64,000 bases of DNA from CBDUEF01 sp018063485 (GTDB taxonomy: Bacteria > Pseudomonadota > Alphaproteobacteria > Rhodobacterales > Rhodobacteraceae). Positions 25,594-35,317 of the stretch are shown here, in pieces. The notes under the pieces are model-generated. The model searched no databases. It saw nothing but the letters and a program-made list of their open reading frames with translations, and had not been told where the DNA came from. Both the position numbers and the translations under genes were made by a program. Location of the stretch: assembly GCA_037045435.1 (NCBI GenBank), contig JBAOID010000041.1, positions 124,001 to 188,000 on the forward strand. The letters run 5' to 3'. The stretch's first letter is position 1; every line of letters starts with the position of its first letter.

Positions 25594-26957
25594 GCCACCA
25601 TTCCTAGCAGATCCAACCCATCAGAGCCACAGATTCGGCTAGTCTTGCCGAACTCTACCCCTTCGGGTTGGCCCACCACCACAAAGCCCAATTGATCCGG
25701 GGTGAACAACGCGGCGGCCACGCGCTTTATGTCCGCCATCGTCACAGCTTCAACCCGCGCATTCCGGGTTTTGGGGTAATCCGGCGACAGGCCCATGATC
25801 TGCATTCCCACCAGAATCGACGCAATGGTGCCGTTGCCATCAAAGCGCAGCGGATAGGCCCCGGTCATATAGGTTTTGGCATTGGTCAGTTCTTCTTCGG
25901 TAACGCCCTCGGCGGCGATTTTCGTCCATTCCTCGCGGATCACTTTGATCGCCTGCCCGACATTGGCATTGCTGGCCTGAAACTGCCCCAAGATGGACTG
26001 CGCGTGATCAAAGCTGGCAAGGCTGGTGCCAATGCCATAGGTCAGGCCGCGTTTTTCGCGCACTTCGGTCATCAACCGGGCCGAGAATCGCCCACCGCCA
26101 AGGATTTCATTCAAAAGCGACGCCGCGAAATAGTCGGGGTCATCGAAACGCATACCCTTCTGGCCAAAGACCACCACCGATTGCGGGCCCGGAAACTGCT
26201 CTACCATCACGGCTTTGGTATAGACCGGGCTGGCGTCGACGGGCTGTGGAGCGCCGGTTGCAGGCAGATCGCCCAGCAACGTGTCGAGCAGCGCACCCAG
26301 ATCGGCAGGGCTGATGTCACCCGCTGCGGCGACATGGATTCGATCGCGCGCCACGGCATCGGCAAAGGCCGTAACGATATCTGCACGGGTCAGCGCGGTC
26401 ACGCTGTCGATGGTGCCAGAGCCATCTGTTGCATAGGGATGGTCGCCATAGCTGCGCGCCCGCGCCAGTTTGCTGGCAATCGCGCCGGGGTCTTTTTCAT
26501 CAGCCCGCAACCCGGTCAGAACCTGCCCGCGCACACGTTCCACGGCATCATCATCAAAACGCGGATGGGTCAGGGCAGAGTGCAACAAGGCCACGCCCTG
26601 ATCACGGTTCTCGGTCAGGAAGGTGGCTGAAACCGAAAGCCCGTCCTGATCCGAAGCAAAGCCGATCCTGGCCGCAAGATCATCGCGCGCGGCGGCAAAG
26701 CCCTGACTATCAAGATCACCAGCGCCTTCTTCGATCAGCGCCGTCATCAGATTGACAGCGCCGCGCTTGCCTGCACGATCCAGCGAGGTGCCCCCCGAAA
26801 AGCGGATTTGCAGCGCGGTAAAGGGAATACCATGATCTTCGACCAGCCAGGCCTTGAGTCCGCCGGGCGAAACAACCTCCTGGATATTGGTCTCTGCCTG
26901 TAAGGGCGGCGCCAGCGCCAAAATCACCAAGGCAGAGCGAAACAGCGCACGGATCAT
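25590..26957 (-). CDS. M16 family peptidase-like subunit lacking the zinc site
   Basis: A 455-residue protein with a signal sequence (residues 1-21, ending LQAET). It has the M16 fold, including RFSGGTSLDRAGKRGAVNLM, and the C-terminal VREKRGLTYGIGTSL (R/Y motif). At the place of the HxxEH zinc motif it reads NLMTALIEE, so catalytic metal ligands are missing. Such proteins pair with an active M16 subunit, as in the mitochondrial processing peptidase. The active partner is encoded directly upstream, overlapping by four bases. Periplasmic location is inferred from the signal sequence. Confidence 0.88.
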   Translation of the reverse strand: MIRALFRSALVILALAPPLQAETNIQEVVSPGGLKAWLVEDHGIPFTALQIRFSGGTSLDRAGKRGAVNLMTALIEEGAGDLDSQGFAAARDDLAARIGFASDQDGLSVSATFLTENRDQGVALLHSALTHPRFDDDAVERVRGQVLTGLRADEKDPGAIASKLARARSYGDHPYATDGSGTIDSVTALTRADIVTAFADAVARDRIHVAAAGDISPADLGALLDTLLGDLPATGAPQPVDASPVYTKAVMVEQFPGPQSVVVFGQKGMRFDDPDYFAASLLNEILGGGRFSARLMTEVREKRGLTYGIGTSLASFDHAQSILGQFQASNANVGQAIKVIREEWTKIAAEGVTEEELTNAKTYMTGAYPLRFDGNGTIASILVGMQIMGLSPDYPKTRNARVEAVTMADIKRVAAALFTPDQLGFVVVGQPEGVEFGKTSRICGSDGLDLLGMVA

Positions 26958-28306
26958 TGTTGGGCCTCTGCTTTCGGTGTCAACCAGCCTGTCACGGCAT
27001 TGTCACGGGTCAACACCTTGCGGGCGACGGCCATGACCTCGTCTTCGGTCACCGATTGCAAAACAAGCGACCAGCTTTGCTCATCCTCAATCGTCAACCC
27101 AACGGCCAGGGCCGCACCATATTTGCGCGCCAGCCCCCCCGAATCATCACGCGCATAGATATCATCAGCGCGAATCTGGGTCTTGATACGGGCAAAGTCC
27201 TTGGCGTCTACGCCGTCTTTCAGAAATTTGGCGATCACCTTGTCCATCGCCGCCTCGGCCTCGGCAAGACTGACACCGGGGACCGGTCCAAGCGCGACGC
27301 CAAAGGTATCGGGATCAACGGTCGTGGCATCATAAAACGCCGATGACCAAACTGCCGTCTGCGTATCAAACTGCAAGGCGCGCGCAAAAACCGAAGTTGT
27401 GCCAGAACCTCCCAGCAATTCCGCCAAAAGCGTCAGCGCAGCCGCCTCTTTCTGATCGCCGGAATGGCGGTTGGGGGCCAGATAGGTCCGAACCAGATAG
27501 GGCTCTGACACCCGCTCATCCGCCAGCACCATCCGCCGCTCGGCCAATTGTGGTGGTTCTTGGGGGCGGACACGCGGCTTTATCTTGTCGGATGGGGCCA
27601 CAGGGCCATAATATTTTTGGGCCATCGACAGAACGGCATCGGGCTGCACATCGCCCGCGACCACCAGAATGGCATTATTGGGCGCATAATTGGCCTGATA
27701 GAAATCCAGCGCATCCTGTCGCGAAAGTTGCGCCATTTCCCGCCGCCAGCCAATCACCGGAATCCCATAGGGGCTGTTCAAAAACTGCGCCGCCGCCATC
27801 TGTTCGTTCAACAACGAGCCGGGGTCCGAATCAGTGCGCTGCGCCCGCTCTTCCAAAATCACATCGCGCTCGGTTTTCACGTCTTCTTCGGTCAGGCGCA
27901 AATTGCGCATCCGGTCGGATTCCATTTCCATCATCAGGTCCAGCCGATCCGCTGCCACGCGCTGAAAATAGGCGGTATAATCCGAGGTGGTGAAGGCGTT
28001 GTCATTGCCGCCCTGCGCCTCGACACGCGCAGAAAACTGACCGGGGGGCACTTTGTCGGTGCCTTTGAACATCAGATGCTCCAGAAAATGCGCAATCCCC
28101 GAATGGCCGGGGCTTTCATCAGCAGCGCCGATTTTATACCACACCATCTGTGTGACAACAGGCGCACGGTGATCCTCGATCACCACAATCTGCAAGCCAT
28201 TTTCCAGCCTGAAGGTGCTGACGGTATCCCCCATTGCGGGAATGCCAAAACCGCAAAACCCAAGGGTCGCAAGGGTGACAGCACCCCGACCAAAAGACCC
28301 AAACAT
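26954..28306 (-). CDS. M16 family zinc metallopeptidase (catalytic subunit)
   Basis: A 450-residue protein with an N-terminal signal sequence (ending near residue 26, IPAMGDT) and the inverted zinc motif His73-x-x-Glu76-His77 in HFLEHLMFKGT. The distal glutamate lies in the DVILEERAQR segment. Family members degrade peptides in the periplasm. The inactive partner follows with a four-base overlap, implying a heterodimer. The start at 28306 gives a normal signal peptide. No adjacent substrate gene is evident. Confidence 0.92.
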   Translation of the reverse strand: MFGSFGRGAVTLATLGFCGFGIPAMGDTVSTFRLENGLQIVVIEDHRAPVVTQMVWYKIGAADESPGHSGIAHFLEHLMFKGTDKVPPGQFSARVEAQGGNDNAFTTSDYTAYFQRVAADRLDLMMEMESDRMRNLRLTEEDVKTERDVILEERAQRTDSDPGSLLNEQMAAAQFLNSPYGIPVIGWRREMAQLSRQDALDFYQANYAPNNAILVVAGDVQPDAVLSMAQKYYGPVAPSDKIKPRVRPQEPPQLAERRMVLADERVSEPYLVRTYLAPNRHSGDQKEAAALTLLAELLGGSGTTSVFARALQFDTQTAVWSSAFYDATTVDPDTFGVALGPVPGVSLAEAEAAMDKVIAKFLKDGVDAKDFARIKTQIRADDIYARDDSGGLARKYGAALAVGLTIEDEQSWSLVLQSVTEDEVMAVARKVLTRDNAVTGWLTPKAEAQQ

Positions 28307-28384
28307 CCGTTACTCCAATGATGGAACAGGTTTAGCCATAGCTACCCGGATGGCGGGACAAAACAACCCCCGCATAAACGAAAG

Positions 28385-28921
28385 TTACTTTCTGGTAACT
28401 CCGTCCGGTGGCGCAGAGGGCGTCTTGACGCCTGCCGCGCGCCAACGCGCCAATTCGGCATATTGATCGAGCGCCATCTTGGCATAGGCCTTGAAATAGA
28501 CGTTCACGTTCATGATCCGCTCCAGCAACCGCCCATCATGCTTGCGCCGCCATTCCAGATCTTCGGCCGCAAGCGATTGACGGATACCTGCCGTTACGCC
28601 TTTGCGCGTCGCGTAATTGTAAAGCCCGGCATCACCGGCAGGAACCGTGCCCGTCGCCATCGGCTTGCCGCCCAGCGCCGTGACGGCATCATCAAACGGT
28701 TTCGGATCGGTGCGATTCTCGCCCCCCGGCGTTGGCTCGGGCAGGGCTGCAAGATCTTCAGGCATCGCAAGGCCCTTGGGCGGCAATATGCCGAACTCAT
28801 CCGGCCCGTCAGTCGCTGAGCGCAGATTCATCAGCACCGGCGCTTTACCATGGCCGCCGCAGGCTGACAGCAACAGAATTGCTGCACCCGCCGCTGCGAG
28901 GACCGCCTTTGATGACCGCAT
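28385..28921 (-). CDS. DUF3035 lipoprotein
   Basis: A 178-residue protein with a lipoprotein signal: LLLSACGG places the lipidated Cys at residue 21. The mature part, with PDEFGILPPKGLAMPEDLAALPEPTPGG, is the DUF3035 signature, common in Alphaproteobacteria and of unknown function. The start at 28921 has GGAGG upstream; an open frame to 28978 is not used. It follows lspA, the gene for the lipoprotein signal peptidase, by about 53 bases in the same direction, a common arrangement in this family. Confidence 0.88.
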   Translation of the reverse strand: MRSSKAVLAAAGAAILLLSACGGHGKAPVLMNLRSATDGPDEFGILPPKGLAMPEDLAALPEPTPGGENRTDPKPFDDAVTALGGKPMATGTVPAGDAGLYNYATRKGVTAGIRQSLAAEDLEWRRKHDGRLLERIMNVNVYFKAYAKMALDQYAELARWRAAGVKTPSAPPDGVTRK

Positions 28922-28974
28922 GCCTGCCTCCGTTTCGTCTGTCCTTGCCGTCTTAGCGCATCGCTTTGCCCGCG

Positions 28975-29487
28975 TCACGGGGTCTTTCGGCGCTTGGTGA
29001 CGGGCTTGGTCTGTCCGGCCCCCCTGGATTTGCCGCCCGCAAAGAGCACGAGCCCCAAAGCCCCTGCAAAAACCGCAACATCTGCCAGGTTAAAGGAATA
29101 CGGGTTTTCGATGCCACAGCAAGACATGTTCAGAAAATCGGCCACAGCACCATAGGCCAACCGGTCCACCACATTTCCAAAGGCCCCACCAACCAGCAAC
29201 CCGGCCGATATCTGGGCCAAGACCCGCATCTTCTCGCGCCGCACCCACAAAATGACCCAGGCCGAAATCACCAGCGCAACAGCAATCAAAACCCAACGCA
29301 CAACATCCGCAGAATTGGCAAACAAGCCAAAATTCACACCCTTGTTCCAGGCCATTCGAAAATTGATCAAGGGCGGCAACACGTCGATTTCGCCACGCGT
29401 AAAAAGATCAAGCCATTGAACAACAAACCATTTCGTTAGTTGATCCAGCCCGAAAGTAACCATGGCCGACAAAAAAAGCGCGCGCAT
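28975..29487 (-). CDS. lspA: Lipoprotein signal peptidase LspA
   Basis: A 170-residue membrane protein with four hydrophobic segments. The catalytic aspartates are Asp108 in GNVVDRL and Asp136 in FNLADV, with the conserved Asp15 in LDQLTK. LspA cleaves prolipoprotein signal peptides just before the lipidated cysteine. The start at 29487 lies five bases after the purH stop; the frame open to 29556 overlaps purH and is not used. The next gene encodes a lipoprotein. Confidence 0.96.
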   Translation of the reverse strand: MRALFLSAMVTFGLDQLTKWFVVQWLDLFTRGEIDVLPPLINFRMAWNKGVNFGLFANSADVVRWVLIAVALVISAWVILWVRREKMRVLAQISAGLLVGGAFGNVVDRLAYGAVADFLNMSCCGIENPYSFNLADVAVFAGALGLVLFAGGKSRGAGQTKPVTKRRKTP

Positions 29488-29491
29488 CGGA

Positions 29492-31077
29492 TCAATGCCG
29501 GAAATGGCGCTGGCCGGTAAACACCATCGCCAACCCCGCCGCATCTGCCGCCACAATCACCTGATCATCATTCATTGACCCACCGGGCTGAATCACCGCC
29601 GTTGCCCCGGCCTCGGCTGCTGTCAACAAGCCATCGGGAAACGGGAAAAACGCATCTGAAGCGACCACTGAGCCAATTGTCGGGCTTTGGGTCAGCCCCA
29701 ACGCCTCGGCCATATCGCCTGCCTTACGCGCCGCGATCCGGGTCGAATCGACCGGCTCATTTGCCCGGCCCCAACGCCTACAGTCGCCCCGTCCTTGACA
29801 TAAACAATCGCATTGGATTTCACATGCTTTGCCACTTTCCAGGCAAACAACATATCTGCAAGTTCCGCCTCGCTCGGCGCCCTTTTGGTCACGATCTTCA
29901 AATCGGAGACTGCAATCCCACCTGCATCACGGTCCTGGACCAACACCCCACCTGCCACTTGCTTGAACGCCAAGGCCGCCAGGGCCGGATCTGGCAGGCC
30001 CTTGGTTGTCAGAAGTCGTAGATTCTTCTTGGTGGCAAAAACCGCCTTTGCCGCATCGCTGGCCCCCGGTGCAATCACAACCTCGGTAAAAATCTTCACG
30101 ATCTCTTCGGCAGTTTCAACGTCAAGCGGCTGATTCAATGCGACAATTCCACCAAAAGCCGAGGTCTGATCACAGGCATAGGCGCGCAGATAGGCCTCTT
30201 TCAACGTGGCCGCTTTTCCCACACCGCAGGGGTTGGCGTGCTTGATGATCGCACAGGCCGGGCCATCATTCGCAAATTCCGCCACCAGCTCAAAGGCCGC
30301 ATCGGTGTCATTAATGTTGTTGTAGGACAGCTCTTTACCCTGCCACTGATGTGCGGTGGCTATGCCTTGCCGGCCGGTGCCATCGGCATAGAAAGCAGCA
30401 CGCTGATGAGGGTTTTCCCCATAGCGCAACCCTTGAACCAAGCTGCCCGAGAAGGATTTCCGCCGCGGAAACGGCTGGCCCAACTGCTGCGAAAGCCACG
30501 CCGAAACCGACACATCATAGGCTGCCGTGCGCGAGTAGGCCACAAGCGCCAGCTTTTGCCGATAGGCCATCGAGGTTGCCCCGTCTTGCGCCTTCATCTG
30601 GGCAATCAGGCCTTCATAATCGGCGGGATCGGTCACAACGGCCACCGAACGGTGATTCTTTGCCGCCGAGCGAATCATCGCCGGGCCACCGATGTCGATA
30701 TTGTCGATGCAAATCTCATAGCCCGCCCCTTTGGCGACGGTTTCTTCGAACGGATAAAGGTTGACGATCACCAGATCAATCGGCTCGATCCCATGCGCAG
30801 CCATTTGCAACAGGTGTTCATCATCATCGCGCAGGGCCAGAAGCGCGCCGTGGATATTGGGATGCAGCGTCTTGACGCGCCCGTCCATCATCTCGGGAAA
30901 CCCTGTCACATCAGACACATCGCGAACTTCAAGTCCTGCCGTGCGCAACATCCCCGAAGTGCCTCCGGTCGAGATCAATTCCACCCCCATCGCGGCCAAA
31001 GCCCGCGCCAGATCCAACAAACCTGATTTATCGGAAACGGAAATCAGCGCGCGGCCAATGGGAACAAGATTGGGCAT
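29492..31077 (-). CDS. purH: Bifunctional AICAR transformylase / IMP cyclohydrolase, one apparent frameshift
   Basis: The first ~440 residues run from the IMP-cyclohydrolase domain (ALISVSDKSGLLDLARAL, STGGTSGML) into the AICAR-transformylase domain (RYGENPHQRAAFY, AIIKHANPCGVG). Near 29752-29754 one G is missing in ATGAGCCGGTCGATTCG. Restoring it gives QMSRVDSTRIAARKAGD and rejoins the frame ending at 29492 with SDAFFPFPDGL and VFTGQRHFRH. The product is therefore complete apart from one probable sequence error. PurH catalyses the last two steps of IMP synthesis. An AAGGAACC site precedes the start. Confidence 0.92.
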
Positions 31078-31097
31078 TTTGACGGTTCCTTTCAGGA

Positions 31098-32810
31098 TCA
31101 GATCGGCACCGGGAAATCCTCGCGGCCCAGATCGCGGATGGCCAGCGGAGTATCCTGTGCTTTCGCCAAGGTCCAGCCGATCCGCGTTTCCAATCCCATC
31201 GCACGAGCAGAAAGCACGATTTGCCGCGCAGGACGTGGCTTCAACCGGGACTTCTCCAGATAAACCGAGGCCTCCAGTGACAACACCGCCGCGCCAACAA
31301 AGCGAAACACCCAGATCTCGCCACTTTTCAATGCCAAGGAAACCGCAGTGCCCCCCAGATCCAAAGCCGCATCCACATCAGGATGCAGATGAAACCGCAG
31401 AGCAAATCCTACGCCCTCCATCCGCCCATCCGTCAATATCCGCTCAAACCGCTCGCGTTCGGCCATGTTTTGCGCCGCCAAAGTATCAATCCCGGTCAGA
31501 ATGCGGCCATCGACCGAAAGGGTCAGATCGCGCAGGTGGCTCAGTCCATGCGTGGCCGACCACCCATTATGCGCAATATAGAGATGCGCACCTTCCGGGC
31601 TGGTGGACTGTCGCAGACTGGACACTCGGGCACGGTCGCTCAAGACCTCGCCCTTGCGACCATTGGACAGGCGCGATGAGGAAAACCCCTCAAGGGCAAG
31701 CGTCGAATGTGAGGGTGTTGCCCGCCCTGCCCGTGCCCACTCCCCGCCGAAAGGCAAACCAGACCCGCAGGCCACAACCACAGGTCGCCGCCCCGATGTC
31801 AGCTCGAACGCCGCCGTCGAGGCATGAGCCACAGCGCCCGCCCGCCCGCCCGGCGGAGCGGCGGCATCAACGATCAATGTGGTGCGCCCACCCGCCAGCC
31901 GGGCGAAACCCATGGCCAAAACCGGTGAAGGAGCCGCAGCGGGCCGGACCGCCGCCGCCGCAAGCGCCTGATCCAGCCGCCCCTCCATGCCACGCCCACC
32001 GCCATGGAATCGCGCCAAGCCGCCATCGGCATGGCGCAGCGCGCGCAACGTCGGGGCGATGCGCTGAATAGCCATCTGCAAGGCGTCTGGCGCGGCACGT
32101 CCCGCTTCCACCAAGGCCCGCTCGGCCCAGGTCAAAAGCGTGAGCACCTCCAGCAATTCCTCCGGGTTGCGTGTGGGAATGCCACCCTCGGCATCAATCT
32201 CGCGCCCACATTCCACCGCCAAGGCAGCCAATGCTGGCCCAACACGCGCTTCCATGCCAATCAGGGCCAGGCCTGCTGAAATCAGGCCGGTCAACGCCTC
32301 GAACCTTGGCAATCCGGGTGCGGCCTCACGCCAATGGCGCGACAGGAATATAACCTGCGCCGTAAGGCTGCGGTAATAGGCTTCGCTGGCCGCGCGATCG
32401 CGCCCTTGCAGCAACATCAACGCATGATTGATCCAGCGAATGATTCGCCGGCCCGCCAGATCGGGAGTCCAGCCCAGCCCTTGGCCCCGGCCAAAGCGCG
32501 ATATCCAATCCCAGGTCCAATCCTGCGCTCGACCTCGCGCCACACTGTCTCCAACGGCCGCCAGGTCATCCAACCAGGCGAAACCTTGCACTTCAACCGA
32601 AAAAGCGTTACTCGCCTCGGTCAAATCCCAGATCGAGCGCCCGCGAGCTTCGATCAACTGGCCTGCAAACTGGAAATTACCGGCAACCAACTGCTTGCCA
32701 CGACCGTAAAGCCCGATGCTGCGCGGCTCGGGTTGCGAGACAAATCCCTGCGCAGGCCGATGCCGCAAGGCCCGCCACATCGCAAATCTATTTCCCAGAC
32801 CTGACGTCAC
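31098..32810 (-). CDS. Heparinase II/III family protein
   Basis: About 570 residues from the GTG at 32810. The N-terminal half is an alpha-helical region with GLGWTPDLAGRRIIRWINHALML; the C-terminal half is a beta-rich domain with AHASTAAFELTSGRRPVVVACG and HLYIAHNGWSATHGLSHLRDL. This matches the heparinase II/III-like proteins found just upstream of purH in Rhodobacteraceae. The family includes polysaccharide lyases acting on uronate polymers; the real substrate is unknown. No export signal is obvious. Starts further upstream, to 32900, remain possible. The 200 bases before the next gene hold no evident gene. Confidence 0.82.
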   Translation of the reverse strand: MTSGLGNRFAMWRALRHRPAQGFVSQPEPRSIGLYGRGKQLVAGNFQFAGQLIEARGRSIWDLTEASNAFSVEVQGFAWLDDLAAVGDSVARGRAQDWTWDWISRFGRGQGLGWTPDLAGRRIIRWINHALMLLQGRDRAASEAYYRSLTAQVIFLSRHWREAAPGLPRFEALTGLISAGLALIGMEARVGPALAALAVECGREIDAEGGIPTRNPEELLEVLTLLTWAERALVEAGRAAPDALQMAIQRIAPTLRALRHADGGLARFHGGGRGMEGRLDQALAAAAVRPAAAPSPVLAMGFARLAGGRTTLIVDAAAPPGGRAGAVAHASTAAFELTSGRRPVVVACGSGLPFGGEWARAGRATPSHSTLALEGFSSSRLSNGRKGEVLSDRARVSSLRQSTSPEGAHLYIAHNGWSATHGLSHLRDLTLSVDGRILTGIDTLAAQNMAERERFERILTDGRMEGVGFALRFHLHPDVDAALDLGGTAVSLALKSGEIWVFRFVGAAVLSLEASVYLEKSRLKPRPARQIVLSARAMGLETRIGWTLAKAQDTPLAIRDLGREDFPVPI

Positions 32811-33016
32811 CGCGGTCCTGCCTTTGCCTGCCTCATGCCCGCGTTCCTCCGGGCCTATCGGCAGCATCATAGCCACAAGGGCGGCACGCGTCACCAGCAA
32901 ATGGCTTTGCTGACAATTGGGCTGAAAGATGAGGGTCAGGCAAAGCGCAAAGCCCGCGCCTTTGCCCTGCCTGAATGCTCATCCCGACATCATCGCCAAG
33001 CCAGCGGACCGGCGAT

Positions 33017-34156
33017 TTACACCGCCTCAACCCGCTCCAGATACTGCACCAATCCACGCACTTCGCCCAGCCAGCTCTTGATCAGCTTGGGATCATGCGG
33101 AGCGGCGTGAACGCCCGCCGGAATTTCTCGCCGCAGCACCGATTCCGCAGCAAGCGACACCGGGACCGACACCAACCGCGCCATCGCAGTGCCACGCGCA
33201 TCGCCCCAGGCATCCAGTGCCCAGGTTTCATCAAACACCGCACGGCCATCCCGTTCAGCCCGCAACGCGACAAACAGGATCACCCGGTCCGGCTCGCCCG
33301 GCGCATAGGAATTGGTGGCCATTAACTCGGCCGCCATCTCGGCCAGCCGTGCATCGCCTGTCGGGCCCTGCAGCGTTTCGATCTCGACAAAGACCGGGGC
33401 CCAGGCCTCGGCCCAGCCATTCAGGCGGATCGTGCCGCGCACGAAATCGCGGACCTTCCAGGATGGATCGAACCGGTAATCTTGCAAGAACGGGTAGCTG
33501 TCGCGGTTGGGATAGACCTCGAAACTCTCGGGTTGCGGCAAAGGCGCTTCATAGCGCGTGATCGCATCCCAAGGCCGCGCCACCCGCAATTCCGAGAAAT
33601 TGCGCAAGCTGCGCGACGGCGAACGCAAGGCTTTCAGCACGCCCAGCGGGGTCCAGCTGAATTTATAGCGGAACGGGTTCGGGATTTTCGGAACCCCGCC
33701 GCAATAGGAAAAGAAGCTGAGCACATTGTCAGGATGATAGGCTTTTGACGCCCGGTAGCGCGCCACAAGATCATGCGCCATCAGGTGATCAACGCCGGGG
33801 TCAAGTCCGACTTCATTGATCGAAACCAGCCCTTTGGCCCGGAATTCCTCATCCAGCGCCCGCATTTCCGGCGAAATATAGGACGAGGACACAAAATGCG
33901 CGCCCTGGGCAAGGCAGACCCTGGCAATCGTCACATGCACATCGGCTGGCACCATCGACACCGCCAGATCACCGGGTTTCAACGCCTCAGTCAGCGCCTC
34001 AAGCGAAAAGGCGCGAATGTCTTTGGCGACATCGCCCACCGCTTCGGTGGCCTTGGCGACCGAAAGATCCCAGACCACCACCGCTTGCCCACGCTCGATC
34101 AGCCTCCGCAAGCCGGGGATCGAGGACAGGCCAGTGCCACACCAATGAATCGTCAT
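33017..34156 (-). CDS. Saccharopine reductase / dehydrogenase (L-glutamate-forming, LYS9-like)
   Basis: A 379-residue NAD(P)-dependent dehydrogenase with a Rossmann start (IHWCGTGLSSIPGL) and the family segments INEVGLDPGVDHLMAHDL and SFFSYCGGVPKIPNPFRYKFSW. The latter are typical of LYS9/saccharopine reductase. It interconverts saccharopine with aminoadipate semialdehyde and glutamate. An AAGGGAGAAC site precedes the start. The gene starts 12 bases after the stop of the lysine-side saccharopine dehydrogenase gene. Because dapB is present, I infer a degradative rather than biosynthetic role. Confidence 0.85.
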   Translation of the reverse strand: MTIHWCGTGLSSIPGLRRLIERGQAVVVWDLSVAKATEAVGDVAKDIRAFSLEALTEALKPGDLAVSMVPADVHVTIARVCLAQGAHFVSSSYISPEMRALDEEFRAKGLVSINEVGLDPGVDHLMAHDLVARYRASKAYHPDNVLSFFSYCGGVPKIPNPFRYKFSWTPLGVLKALRSPSRSLRNFSELRVARPWDAITRYEAPLPQPESFEVYPNRDSYPFLQDYRFDPSWKVRDFVRGTIRLNGWAEAWAPVFVEIETLQGPTGDARLAEMAAELMATNSYAPGEPDRVILFVALRAERDGRAVFDETWALDAWGDARGTAMARLVSVPVSLAAESVLRREIPAGVHAAPHDPKLIKSWLGEVRGLVQYLERVEAV

Positions 34157-34168
34157 ACCCGTTCTCCC

Positions 34169-35218
34169 TTACAACGCAGCCGAATGGCGATCGAAATCCG
34201 CCTTCGCCCGCGCCCAAACCCCAGCATCCACCGCACCCAGCGCCAGCAACGAAGGCAAAAGCTGCGCCGCATAATCTTCGCTGCTTTCCACCGGCAGCAT
34301 CGAGGGCAGGTTGTCAATCGCCGTCACATCCAGCGGGGGCACATCATGTACCCTCAGGGCTGGTGCATCCCATTCCGTGACCCGATCATAAACCTTGATC
34401 GGAGAGAAATCCGAAGTCGGATCACAGGCGATATCACCAATCACCGTCAGCGCGCGCGGATCGGTCTTGGCGCTGGCGGGCACGAAAACCGGGCAGCCGG
34501 AGCGCGCAAGAATGCAGTTCAGGAAAATATCGTGCTGCAATATCTGGGGGAAAGGGCCACCGCTGGCGGTTTCGGCCATATCCCATTTGGTAACGTCCAC
34601 CCCCATCGCCGCACAAAGATCGGCGGCACCGGTGCCGACCCGGCCATTTGCCCCGATCACGATAGCGCTTGGACGACCCAGATCTGCGAAATCGCGGGCC
34701 AGATCATCCAAGAGCGCGGACTTGCTGCCATATACCCCAACCGACCCCAGCAATCCCCCGTGTTGTTGCGCCGCCCAGCATTTCAGCGACACCGCCGCCC
34801 CGGCATAGCCCGCCCAATAGCCAAAAGCCGCCACACGCCGCCCAGCGTCATCAACCAGATACTCCAGGTCATATAGCGCTCCGCCGCCTGCCTTGAAACG
34901 CTTGAGCAGCACTTGCCCCGACGGTTGGCCCTTGAAGGCATGGCCGAACATGATGTGACGGTGCGGCAAGGGGGTGCCATCGTCGGGCAGTTCTTTCAGC
35001 CCGAAAACAATCGCCTCCAAGGGGGCCTCGGGCCAAAGGTTCTCGGCCGCAATCTCACATCCCGCCGCCCGGTATCCTTCGATCCCGATGGCCCGAACCG
35101 AACTTTGCTCGACTGTCACCTTTATCCCTGCGGCGATCAGCGCGGCCGCACCGGCCGGTGTCAATCCCACCCGCTCTTCATGCGGGCGCTGCTCGGCCCT
35201 TATCCATAGATGTGTCAT
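34169..35218 (-). CDS. Saccharopine dehydrogenase (L-lysine-forming, LYS1-like)
   Basis: A 349-residue enzyme opening with RAEQRPHEERVGLTP. Lys75 in FGLKELP and His93 in FGHAFKG match the catalytic Lys77 and His96 of yeast saccharopine dehydrogenase. A dinucleotide site, VIGANGRVGTGAADL, lies near residues 188-202. It interconverts lysine plus 2-oxoglutarate with saccharopine. It is the first gene of a two-gene operon with the LYS9-like enzyme, giving a complete saccharopine route to aminoadipate semialdehyde. It is divergent from the SGNH gene across 99 bases. Confidence 0.87.
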   Translation of the reverse strand: MTHLWIRAEQRPHEERVGLTPAGAAALIAAGIKVTVEQSSVRAIGIEGYRAAGCEIAAENLWPEAPLEAIVFGLKELPDDGTPLPHRHIMFGHAFKGQPSGQVLLKRFKAGGGALYDLEYLVDDAGRRVAAFGYWAGYAGAAVSLKCWAAQQHGGLLGSVGVYGSKSALLDDLARDFADLGRPSAIVIGANGRVGTGAADLCAAMGVDVTKWDMAETASGGPFPQILQHDIFLNCILARSGCPVFVPASAKTDPRALTVIGDIACDPTSDFSPIKVYDRVTEWDAPALRVHDVPPLDVTAIDNLPSMLPVESSEDYAAQLLPSLLALGAVDAGVWARAKADFDRHSAAL

Positions 35219-35317
35219 TCATTTCCCCCATCTGCGACTTGCCGCAGTCTGCGCTCTGGTCATTTGGGCGCACAGATACCAGATAGAGTGACAAGGAACA
35301 GGGGGGCAGGAGTGGAA

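Noticed and set aside
24457..25695. A 412-residue open frame on the plus strand
   Set aside because: It lies antisense to mutL, whose motifs are unambiguous, and its residue composition is that of a shadow frame.
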